From Anaerolineae bacterium (GTDB lineage: Bacteria; Chloroflexota; Anaerolineae; DRVO01): 5,027 bases of DNA. Below are positions 1 through 5,027 of this stretch, piece by piece. The stretch spans positions 1-5,027 of the forward strand of contig JAAYAV010000013.1 in NCBI GenBank assembly GCA_012719195.1, in the 5' to 3' direction. Below the pieces are notes generated by a model. It did not search any database and was not told the DNA's origin. It saw only the letters and a list, made by a program, of their open reading frames with translations. The position numbers and the translations under genes are program-made. Position 1 is the stretch's first letter, and every line of letters starts with the position of its first letter.

Positions 1-23
1 ACAGTGGACTAGCTGTAGTAGTC

Positions 24-44
24 TCGCGGCTTCGGCAGCCGCGA
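24..44 (+). promoter_or_regulatory. GC-rich hairpin in the leader of the binding-protein gene
   Basis: An 8-bp perfect stem (24-31 pairing with 37-44, TCGCGGCT/AGCCGCGA) closes a 5-nt loop, TCGGC. It ends 7 nt before the AGGAGG ribosome binding site. No T-run follows, so it is a poor intrinsic terminator for an upstream gene. It could be a 5'-UTR structure that stabilises the mRNA or affects its translation, or an operator half of a regulator site. The structure is visible in the sequence, but its role is inferred and the window begins too close to see the promoter. Confidence 0.4.
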
Positions 45-51
45 ACACCCG

Positions 52-57
52 AGGAGG
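52..57 (+). promoter_or_regulatory. Strong ribosome binding site that fixes the start of the binding-protein gene
   Basis: AGGAGG lies 6 nt before ATG 64. A second in-frame ATG at 79 would start right at the Tat motif (MTRRR), but it would lie 21 nt from this site. Position 64 is therefore the better start. Confidence 0.75.
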
Positions 58-63
58 TACGGC

Positions 64-1494
64 ATGGTAGAGGCCAGAATGACGCGACGCCGAGTCCTGC
101 AGTGTGCGGCGATAGCCTTCGGAGGGGCACTGACGGCCTGTGCGCCGGCGGCTACCCCGGCCGCCCCGTCCGAGGCTGCCGGCAGCCCCGAGGCCACCAT
201 CGCGCCCGCTGCTGCGGCAGGGGAGCGACCGGTGGTGACGATCTTTGTCGGGATGGGTACCGGTACGGCGCCGGAGCAGCAGGAGGTCCAGGACAGCCTT
301 GCTGCGGAGTGGAACGCGTCCGGCAGCGACATCGCTATCGAGTACATGTACGTGCCCCACGATGAGAGCCGCACCAAGTGGGCGACCATGATGGCGGCTG
401 GGACGCCGCCGGCGATCAACATGCCTTCCGGCGTGGAGCAAACAGGGCGCTTCCAGGACACGAACCTGGATATCGGCCCTTACCTGGAACGTGACCAGTA
501 CGATCTCAGCGACTTCGGCGACCTCATCCCGGAGATCGGCAAGTACGGCGGCATCACCTATGGCGTTGTCATGGGCGTCTACCCCAGCGTCCTCTACTAC
601 AACGAGGACCTGTTCGACCAGGCTGAGGTCGACTACCCCACCCATGAGTGGGGAGCTTCGGACTGGGACTACGATGCCATGGTGGAGATGGCGCAGAAGC
701 TGAGCCGGGACGGTTCCGACCGGAGCTCGGCTACTGAGGGGTTCGATCCGGAAGACCAGACGCAGTGGGGATACGACGAGATTCAGTGCGGCCTGCTTAT
801 CAACGCCTTGGCTCAGAGCTGGGGCGCGGAGAACATGGGCTGGAGCGACGACTTCCGCACCCTCTATTTCAACCAGCCCGCCTGGGTAGAGCGCCTGCAG
901 TGGGTCAGCGACGCGATCTGGAAGTGGTACATCATGCCCTCCGCGCAGCAGACGGCCGCGGCCGCTCCCGGGTTCGACAGCGGCAAGCTGGGCATCGACC
1001 AGTGTCACTCCTGGATGATGGGCGAGTTCGCCGAGCTGGAGTTCCACTGGAATGCGGGTGCGATTCCGTCCGGCCCGGCGGGGAAGATCGTGGCACAGTG
1101 CGATGTGGATGGATTCCTCATCTGCAACCAGTTCGCCGATCTGGACGCCGCCTGGGAAGTGGCCAAGTGGATGATGGAGCCGGACCAGATGCTGCGGCTG
1201 AACCTCACCTGGGGAGCTTTGCCGCCGCGAGCCTCTCTGCAGGAGCGCTACATCGAGGAGATGTCGTCCAAGTTCCCCAACGTGGACCTGCAGGTGTTCT
1301 TCGACTCCCTCGGCTACATCGATATCCCCAACCAAGAGACCTATCTGCCTCGCTACGGGGAGATCTGGGACGCTTTCTATGCTGGTCTTGACCGGATCGT
1401 GACCGGAGACGAAAAGAGCGCCCAGGTGGTGCTCGACGACGTGCAGGCCACCGTCCAAGGCTATCTGGACGAGCATTGGGCCCAGCAGTCGTAG
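64..1494 (+). CDS. Carbohydrate ABC transporter substrate-binding lipoprotein (extracellular solute-binding family 1)
   Basis: This 476-residue protein is the probable ligand receptor of a sugar importer, anchored by lipid on the outer face of the cytoplasmic membrane. The N-terminus has a twin-arginine-like motif T-R-R-R-V-L-Q (residues 7-13), a hydrophobic stretch, and a lipobox L-T-A-C whose Cys26 would be lipidated. An Ala/Pro/Ser/Glu-rich tether (about 27-54) follows. The mature domain shows hallmarks of family-1 sugar-binding proteins: YGVVMGVYPSVLYYNEDLF (166-184), an EWGASDWDYDAMVEMAQKL segment (195-213) and the late IPSGPAGK turn (334-341). Its length is usual for the family. Four cysteines (242, 314, 346, 354) lie in the mature part and could form disulfides. 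Two permease genes follow, which confirms the transport role. The family assignment is firm, but the ligand (mono-, oligosaccharide or glycoside) cannot be told from the sequence. A shorter start at 79 is possible but lacks a well-placed ribosome binding site. Confidence 0.93.
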   Translation: MVEARMTRRRVLQCAAIAFGGALTACAPAATPAAPSEAAGSPEATIAPAAAAGERPVVTIFVGMGTGTAPEQQEVQDSLAAEWNASGSDIAIEYMYVPHDESRTKWATMMAAGTPPAINMPSGVEQTGRFQDTNLDIGPYLERDQYDLSDFGDLIPEIGKYGGITYGVVMGVYPSVLYYNEDLFDQAEVDYPTHEWGASDWDYDAMVEMAQKLSRDGSDRSSATEGFDPEDQTQWGYDEIQCGLLINALAQSWGAENMGWSDDFRTLYFNQPAWVERLQWVSDAIWKWYIMPSAQQTAAAAPGFDSGKLGIDQCHSWMMGEFAELEFHWNAGAIPSGPAGKIVAQCDVDGFLICNQFADLDAAWEVAKWMMEPDQMLRLNLTWGALPPRASLQERYIEEMSSKFPNVDLQVFFDSLGYIDIPNQETYLPRYGEIWDAFYAGLDRIVTGDEKSAQVVLDDVQATVQGYLDEHWAQQS

Positions 1495-1515
1495 GCAAGA
1501 CGTTCCGGTAATGCA

Positions 1516-1540
1516 GGAGGGCTCCACGTTGGAGCCCTCT
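1516..1540 (+). terminator. Perfect 10-bp intergenic stem-loop between binding-protein and permease genes
   Basis: GAGGGCTCCA (1517-1526) pairs perfectly with TGGAGCCCTC (1530-1539) across a CGT loop. A G-T pair at 1516/1540 can extend the stem. It begins 22 nt after the stop codon of the binding-protein gene. What follows is TCCACTTGGG, not a T-run, so it is not a classic Rho-independent terminator. In many sugar ABC operons a structure here protects the upstream mRNA from 3' exonucleases or partly stops transcription, so that binding protein exceeds permease. That role is inferred for this site. Confidence 0.6.
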
Positions 1541-1566
1541 CCACTTGGGCGAAAGCAGTACTCGCC

Positions 1567-1574
1567 GGAAGGAG
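1567..1574 (+). promoter_or_regulatory. Ribosome binding site with long spacing before the first permease gene
   Basis: GGAAGGAG is a very good anti-Shine-Dalgarno match, but it lies 13 nt from ATG 1588, longer than the usual 5-10. The only nearby in-frame alternative, GTG 1600, is further still. ATG 1588 therefore stands, possibly with reduced initiation efficiency. Confidence 0.5.
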
Positions 1575-1587
1575 CGGCACTCCACCG

Positions 1588-2508
1588 ATGGCAAACTCAG
1601 TGACTGCGCGTGGCCCGTCACGCCGGGAAGCGTTCACCGCCTATGCGCTGATCAGCCCCTGGCTAGTGGGCTTCGTGGTGTTCACCGCCGGACCGATGAT
1701 CGTGTCCCTCGCGCTTTCCTTCACCGAATACAACGTCGTCAGCCCGGTTGTGTGGCGGGGCACCTCTAACTACACCAACGCCTTCTTCGGAGACCCGCTG
1801 TTCTGGCAATCCATCAAGGTAACCTTCGTCTACGCCGCCCTCTCCCTGATTCCCGGTCTGGTGGTGGGGCTGGCGGTGGCGTTGCTCCTCAATCTCAGCA
1901 TCCCCTGGCTATCCGTATGGCGGGCCATCTACTACCTGCCCTCGGTCATCTCCGGCGTGGCGGTCGCGGTGCTGTGGCAGTACGTGCTCAACCCGCGGTT
2001 CGGCATCGTTAACTGGGCCCTAAGCCTGGTGGGAATCAAGGGGCCCGGCTGGCTCGCGGACCCGAACTGGGCGCTGCCGTCGCTGGCGCTCATGAGCCTA
2101 TGGGCGGCGGGCGGGGCGATGGTCCTCTATCTGGCGGCGCTTCAGGGAGTACCTACGGCACTCTACGACGCAGCTAAGGTTGACGGCGCCAACGCCTACC
2201 ATCGCCTCCGCTTCGTGACCCTGCCCATGATCTCGCCGGTGATCTTCTTCAACCTGGTCATGGGCACCATCGCCACCTTCCAGTACTTCACCAACGCCTA
2301 CGTCATGACTGGGGGCGGGCCGAACAACGCCACTCTCTTCTACAACCTGCACCTGTACAACCACGCTTTCCGCTACTTCCGTATGGGGTACGCGGCGGCT
2401 CTCGCCTGGGTCCTGTTCGTCATCATTCTCCTTCTCACCCTCGTCATATTCCGCAGTTCGACCGCCTGGGTGTACTACGAAGGCCAACTCAAGGCGGGGA
2501 GGTCATAA
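1588..2508 (+). CDS. Carbohydrate ABC transporter permease, MalF/UgpA-like subunit
   Basis: This 306-residue inner-membrane protein is one half of the translocation channel of the sugar importer. About six hydrophobic segments can be seen, near residues 18-45, 77-102, 113-134, 162-186, 214-238 and 266-288. The cytoplasmic EAA loop that docks on the ATPase is well kept: Y-D-A-A-K-V-D-G-A (193-201) followed by L-P (212-213) and P217. The M-T-G-G-G-P signature (240-245) before the last membrane segment is typical of the MalF/UgpA/LacF type. Length is normal for a MalF-like subunit without the large periplasmic P2 domain of E. coli MalF. It follows the binding-protein gene after a 93-nt hairpin-bearing gap and overlaps the next permease by 1 nt, so the two subunits are translationally coupled and probably made in equal amounts. 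The family is certain, but the substrate is not. Confidence 0.95.
   Translation: MANSVTARGPSRREAFTAYALISPWLVGFVVFTAGPMIVSLALSFTEYNVVSPVVWRGTSNYTNAFFGDPLFWQSIKVTFVYAALSLIPGLVVGLAVALLLNLSIPWLSVWRAIYYLPSVISGVAVAVLWQYVLNPRFGIVNWALSLVGIKGPGWLADPNWALPSLALMSLWAAGGAMVLYLAALQGVPTALYDAAKVDGANAYHRLRFVTLPMISPVIFFNLVMGTIATFQYFTNAYVMTGGGPNNATLFYNLHLYNHAFRYFRMGYAAALAWVLFVIILLLTLVIFRSSTAWVYYEGQLKAGRS
2496..2502 (+). promoter_or_regulatory. Ribosome binding site inside the end of the first permease gene, with TAATG stop/start overlap
   Basis: GGGGAGG lies 5 nt before ATG 2508, within the last codons of the upstream permease. The upstream stop TAA (2506-2508) shares its last A with this ATG, an arrangement typical of translational coupling between subunits of one complex. 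Confidence 0.7.
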
Positions 2509-3566
2509 TGACCAGCCAGACGCAAACGGCGGGCCGCAAGCCGCGCCGCCGGTTCATGAGTTCGGAGACGCTGGGCAAGGTTGTCGCTCTCGTCGTCTTG
2601 GCGCTGGGCGCCGTTGTCATGGTCTTCCCGTTGGCGTGGATGTTCTCCTCGTCGCTGAAGCCGCTGGCGCAGATCGGCCTCTTCCCGCCGGTGTGGATAC
2701 CGCGGGAGCAGGTGCAGGTGGCTGTCGGAGAGAGCACCTTCCCCCTCTACCAAGTGGAACTCGAGGGCGAGACGAGGGCGCTGGCCATGGTGGATAAGCA
2801 GGGGCGCGTGGGAACCTACGTGGATCCGGCGGCCCCGACCGAGTTGATCGAGGCCAGCGTGAACTCGGCGGAACCGCTCTATCGGACGAGGCTGCGCTGG
2901 GAGAACTACCTCGAGGCGCTCACGGTGGTGCCCTTCGGCACCTACGCCCTGAACACGGCCAAGGTGGTATTCGGCTCCATGTTAGGGATGCTGCTCTCCA
3001 CCTCACTGGTGGCGTACGGCTTCTCGCGCTTCCGGGCTCCGGGCCTGAGCGTGTTGTTCCTCCTGCTCCTATCCACCACTATGCTGCCCCACCAGGTCAC
3101 GCTCATCCCGACCTACATCCTCTTCAGCAAGCTGGGGTGGATCGACACCCTGAAACCTCTGATCGTGCCGTCGTTCTTTGCCGGGGCCTACGACGTCTTC
3201 CTGCTCCGGCAGTACTTCATGACCATCCCACTGGAACTGGACGACGCCGCCAAGATAGACGGGTGCGGCACGCTGGGCATCCTATTTCGTATACTGCTCC
3301 CCATGGCGAAGCCGGCCATCGCCACGCTGGCCATCTTCCACTTCATGTGGGCCTACAACGACTTCTTCAACCCGCTCATCTACCTCCACCATCAGAGCAA
3401 CTACACCATCGCGCTGGGGCTGCAGAGCTTCAATGCCTTCCGCGCCACCCGCTACGACCTGCTGATGGCCGCCTCGCTGGTGACCGTTCTACCGTGCATC
3501 CTGCTTTTCTTCTTCGCCCAGCGCATCTTCATCCAGGGAATCGTCTTCAGCGGGGTGAAGGGTTAG
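2508..3566 (+). CDS. Carbohydrate ABC transporter permease, MalG/UgpE-like subunit with enlarged first periplasmic loop
   Basis: This 352-residue inner-membrane protein is the second half of the sugar channel. A basic N-terminus (KPRRR) precedes the first membrane segment (about 26-46) and the S-L-K-P sequence (49-52) common in MalG-type proteins. Further hydrophobic segments lie near 150-172, 178-204, 214-234, 264-290 and 317-338. The EAA loop reads L-D-D-A-A-K-I-D-G (244-252) followed by L-P (264-265) and P269. The family usually has 270-300 residues. The excess sits between the P-V-W-I-P turn (61-65) and W-E-N-Y-L-E-A-L (131-138), where most relatives have only a few residues. This extra stretch of about 65 residues is charged, non-hydrophobic and predicted outside the membrane. 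It may contact the binding protein. The gene is coupled to the upstream permease by a 1-nt overlap, and no ATPase gene follows. Confidence 0.95.
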   Translation: MTSQTQTAGRKPRRRFMSSETLGKVVALVVLALGAVVMVFPLAWMFSSSLKPLAQIGLFPPVWIPREQVQVAVGESTFPLYQVELEGETRALAMVDKQGRVGTYVDPAAPTELIEASVNSAEPLYRTRLRWENYLEALTVVPFGTYALNTAKVVFGSMLGMLLSTSLVAYGFSRFRAPGLSVLFLLLLSTTMLPHQVTLIPTYILFSKLGWIDTLKPLIVPSFFAGAYDVFLLRQYFMTIPLELDDAAKIDGCGTLGILFRILLPMAKPAIATLAIFHFMWAYNDFFNPLIYLHHQSNYTIALGLQSFNAFRATRYDLLMAASLVTVLPCILLFFFAQRIFIQGIVFSGVKG

Positions 3567-3581
3567 GGGTAACTTCGCGTA

Positions 3582-3613
3582 ACGCCGGCGAGGAGCGTTC
3601 GGCCCGCCGGCGT
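3582..3613. repeat. Twin palindrome / inverted repeat in the permease-hydrolase gap
   Basis: ACGCCGGCG (3582-3590) and CGCCGGCGT (3605-3613) are exact inverted copies separated by 14 nt. The 8-bp core CGCCGGCG is itself a palindrome, and the two cores start 22 bp apart (3583 and 3605), close to two helical turns. It could be a pair of operator sites on one DNA face, or an RNA hairpin with a 14-nt loop before the hydrolase gene. No T-run follows, so a Rho-independent terminator is unlikely. In GC-rich DNA such short palindromes also arise by chance. Confidence 0.4.
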
Positions 3614-3617
3614 CCTG

Positions 3618-3623
3618 GGGGAG
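3618..3623 (+). promoter_or_regulatory. Ribosome binding site supporting a TTG start
   Basis: GGGGAG lies 6 nt before TTG 3630. No ATG or GTG in frame lies between the preceding in-frame stop (TAA 3570) and the catalytic HxH motif, so this site decides the start of the hydrolase. Confidence 0.6.
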
Positions 3624-3629
3624 AGGCTG

Positions 3630-4505
3630 TTGTTCATAGACATCCATGCCCACGCCTACCGGCGCTCCGCACCCTGGCCGGTCCGGTTCGCCACTCCCGA
3701 GGAGGTCCTGGCGCGCTATGACTCGCTGGGAATCGGCCGGGGGGTGTTGCTGCCGATCGTGAGCCCGGAGGTGTACCTTCCTCAGACCAATGAGGAGATC
3801 CTGGAGATGGTGGAGTGGTTCCCCGACCGCTTCATCCCCTTCTGTAACGTCGACCCGCGAGCGCTCACCAACTCTGCCGATGCACCCCTGGGCGACCTCC
3901 TGCGCCACTACCGCGACCGTGGCTGCAAGGGGCTTGGGGAGGTCATGCCCAACCTGGAGGTGGAGGACGACCTGGTGCAGAACCTCTTCCGCCACGCTCA
4001 AGAGGTCGGCTTCCCGGTCATCTTCGACGGGACGGACCGGCGGCGCGGCGATTTCGGTCTCTACGACGACCCCGGTCTCCCGCAGCTTCAGCGCACTCTG
4101 CAGCGTTTCCCGGACCTGGTCATCCTGGGCCACGGGCCGGTGTTCTGGGCGGAGATAGGCCCGGTGGAGATCAAGCCGGCTCCGGGCAAGAGGGTGATGC
4201 GCTGGTCCTCAGCGCCCCTCCTCGAGGAGGGGGCGGTGCCGCGGATGATGCGGCAGTTCCCAAATCTGTACGGCGACCTGTCCGATGCTAATCCCTGGCA
4301 CGCCCTCTCGGGCGACCCCGACTACGGCGCTCGCTTCCTCACCGAGTTCCAGGATCGCCTGCTGTTCGGAACCGACATCTGCTTCGCCGAAATGCCGCTA
4401 CCCATAGTGGACTTGCTGCAAGCCTGGCGCAGGGATGGCAGGATCAGCGCGACCGTGTTCCAGAAAGTGGCGCGAGAGAACGCTGTCAGGCTGCTCGGCC
4501 TCTAG
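3630..4505 (+). CDS. Amidohydrolase-2-type metal-dependent hydrolase (TIM-barrel)
   Basis: This 291-residue protein is probably a cytoplasmic hydrolase or decarboxylase of the amidohydrolase superfamily. It starts at TTG. The first barrel strand carries the metal-binding H-x-H (D-I-H6-A-H8) directly at the N-terminus, so the start must lie here. Other expected sites are E104 in G-L-G-E-V-M-P (strand 4 region), H168 in L-G-H-G-P-V-F-W (strand 6) and the catalytic Asp D249 in L-L-F-G-T-D-I (strand 8). On strand 5, where relatives usually place a ligand His, this protein reads P-V-I-F-D-G-T-D (Asp133). The segment G-L-Y-D-D-P-G-L-P-Q-L (143-153) and the A-R-E-N-A-x-R-L-L-G-L end (281-291) are typical of bacterial proteins annotated only as amidohydrolase family. 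It follows the permease by 63 nt in the same direction, so it may act on the imported compound or a product of it. The substrate is unknown. There is no signal peptide. Confidence 0.88.
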   Translation: MFIDIHAHAYRRSAPWPVRFATPEEVLARYDSLGIGRGVLLPIVSPEVYLPQTNEEILEMVEWFPDRFIPFCNVDPRALTNSADAPLGDLLRHYRDRGCKGLGEVMPNLEVEDDLVQNLFRHAQEVGFPVIFDGTDRRRGDFGLYDDPGLPQLQRTLQRFPDLVILGHGPVFWAEIGPVEIKPAPGKRVMRWSSAPLLEEGAVPRMMRQFPNLYGDLSDANPWHALSGDPDYGARFLTEFQDRLLFGTDICFAEMPLPIVDLLQAWRRDGRISATVFQKVARENAVRLLGL

Positions 4506-4642
4506 CGGTTTGGCTGGCAGTTGGATGCGGGTCGGTTCCCGCCGCCGTATGATGGAGTCGGCTGAAGAGCGGCGCATGGCGTGCCCGTGGGCCGCGGCGC
4601 CCGGCCTGTTCGCTGGCGGCGGCAAACCTCTGGAGGCGTGAC
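4506..4642 (+). promoter_or_regulatory. Intergenic region with a weak candidate promoter for the flavodoxin gene
   Basis: This 137-nt gap separates the sugar-uptake genes from the next gene. It holds a good -10-like box, TATGAT (4548-4553). The only -35-like hexamer, TTGGAT (4521-4526), lies 21 bp upstream, longer than the usual 16-18. A small 5-bp hairpin, GCGGG/CCCGC (4527-4531 with 4538-4542), lies between them. No T-run terminator is visible after the hydrolase. A separate transcript for the downstream gene is plausible because of the gap and its unrelated function, but read-through is not excluded. Confidence 0.3.
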
Positions 4643-5027
4643 ATGAGAGTGATGGTGGTCTACGATTCCGTCCGTGGAAACACTCAGGCCATCGCCGAAG
4701 CGATAGCCGCCGCCCTTCCCGGTGGGGTGGTCGCCTTGGCGGTGAGCGAGGCGGTGCCCGAATCCCTGGAGACGGCGGACTTGCTGATGATCGGCTCTCC
4801 CACGCACGGAGCGATGCCTACCGAGGCGATGCAGAGCCTGCTGGAACGCATGGGTCCGCCGAAGCGAGGAGGCCGCGTGGCCGCCTTCGACACCCGGCTT
4901 ACGTGGCCCTTCCTGGCCAAGTGGGGCGGATTCGCCGCCGACAAGATCGCCCTGAACCTGTCCGGCAAGGGTTGGGAGCTGGCTACGGCGCCGGCGGGAT
5001 TCTACGTCTCAGGACTGCTGCGATTCC
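4643..5027 (+). CDS. Flavodoxin-family protein, 3'-truncated by the window edge
   Basis: The first 128 codons of a flavodoxin-like FMN-binding protein are present, and the gene runs off the right edge. The phosphate-binding loop is seen as Y-D-S-V-R-G-N-T-Q-A-I-A (7-18), matching the T/S-x-x-G-N-T flavodoxin pattern at the end of the first beta strand. The second flavin-contacting loop is G-S-P-T-H-G (51-56) after the hydrophobic strand L-L-M-I. A third strand with A-F-D-T-R (81-85) follows. The start ATG 4643 has GGAGG (4632-4636) 6 nt upstream. ATG 4652 is a possible internal alternative with worse spacing. Such proteins carry electrons or act as small flavin reductases in the cytoplasm. 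Nothing ties it to sugar uptake, and the 137-nt gap suggests an independent unit. The family call is firm, but its specific partner cannot be told. Confidence 0.85.
   Translation, partial: MRVMVVYDSVRGNTQAIAEAIAAALPGGVVALAVSEAVPESLETADLLMIGSPTHGAMPTEAMQSLLERMGPPKRGGRVAAFDTRLTWPFLAKWGGFAADKIALNLSGKGWELATAPAGFYVSGLLRF

Noticed and set aside
14..19. TGTAGT as a -10 box for the operon
   Set aside because: It matches the consensus at only four of six positions, and the matching -35 region would lie outside the window.
9..461. Long antisense open frame opposite the binding-protein gene
   Set aside because: Such frames are common opposite GC-rich coding sequence. The sense strand encodes a clear solute-binding lipoprotein here.
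1529..1603. Possible 24-codon leader ORF from TTG 1529, 8 nt after AGGAGG 1515-1520, ending at TGA over the permease start
   Set aside because: Its ribosome binding site and start are part of the perfect 10-bp hairpin, the start is TTG, and the peptide shows no recognisable feature. Chance is more likely.
3489..4133. Antisense open frame of 214 codons spanning the permease end and hydrolase start
   Set aside because: It covers two well-identified sense genes and the gap between them, with no recognisable domain. It is explained by codon bias.
4527..4542. Hairpin GCGGG/CCCGC after the hydrolase as a transcription terminator
   Set aside because: The stem is only 5 bp and no T-run follows, so it is not a credible intrinsic terminator.
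4435..4641. 68-codon reading frame overlapping the end of the hydrolase and ending just before the flavodoxin start
   Set aside because: It overlaps a well-supported gene in another frame, has an Arg/Ser/Ala-rich composition typical of shadow frames in GC-rich DNA, and has no family resemblance.

Overview
The window is GC-rich, all recognisable genes lie on the + strand, and it looks like an ordinary bacterial carbohydrate-uptake locus. The solute-binding protein has a Tat-like lipoprotein signal followed by a low-complexity Ala/Pro/Ser/Glu linker. The ABC operon lacks an ATPase gene, and one gene starts with TTG. Together these suggest a high-GC, non-proteobacterial organism. Chloroflexota is my best guess, but the phylum is inferred from sequence style, not shown. 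Actinobacterial or Deinococcus-Thermus-like hosts are not excluded.

Layout. Positions 1-63 hold a short leader with a GC hairpin and a strong ribosome binding site. Positions 64-1494 encode a family-1 extracellular sugar-binding lipoprotein. A 93-nt gap follows with a perfect 10-bp stem-loop (1517-1539), the kind of element that often lowers expression of membrane subunits relative to the binding protein. Positions 1588-2508 and 2508-3566 encode the two inner-membrane permeases (MalF-like and MalG-like), coupled by a 1-nt TAATG overlap. A 63-nt gap carries two copies of the palindrome CGCCGGCG 22 bp apart. Positions 3630-4505 encode an amidohydrolase-2-type metal-dependent hydrolase with a TTG start. 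A 137-nt gap with a weak promoter-like box precedes a flavodoxin-family gene (4643 onward) that runs off the right edge.

How it works together. The lipoprotein should capture a sugar or small glycoside outside the membrane and deliver it to the permease heterodimer. That heterodimer must be powered by an ATPase encoded elsewhere, as with shared MsmX/UgpC-type ATPases. The amidohydrolase is probably in the same transcription unit and may process the imported compound or a derivative, but its substrate cannot be read from the sequence. The flavodoxin-like protein is probably a separate unit. I see no mobile element, CRISPR array, RNA gene or clearly new system. The points most worth a second look are the intergenic hairpin, the twin palindrome, the roughly 65-residue extra periplasmic segment in the second permease, and the replacement of a usual metal-ligand His by Asp in the hydrolase.
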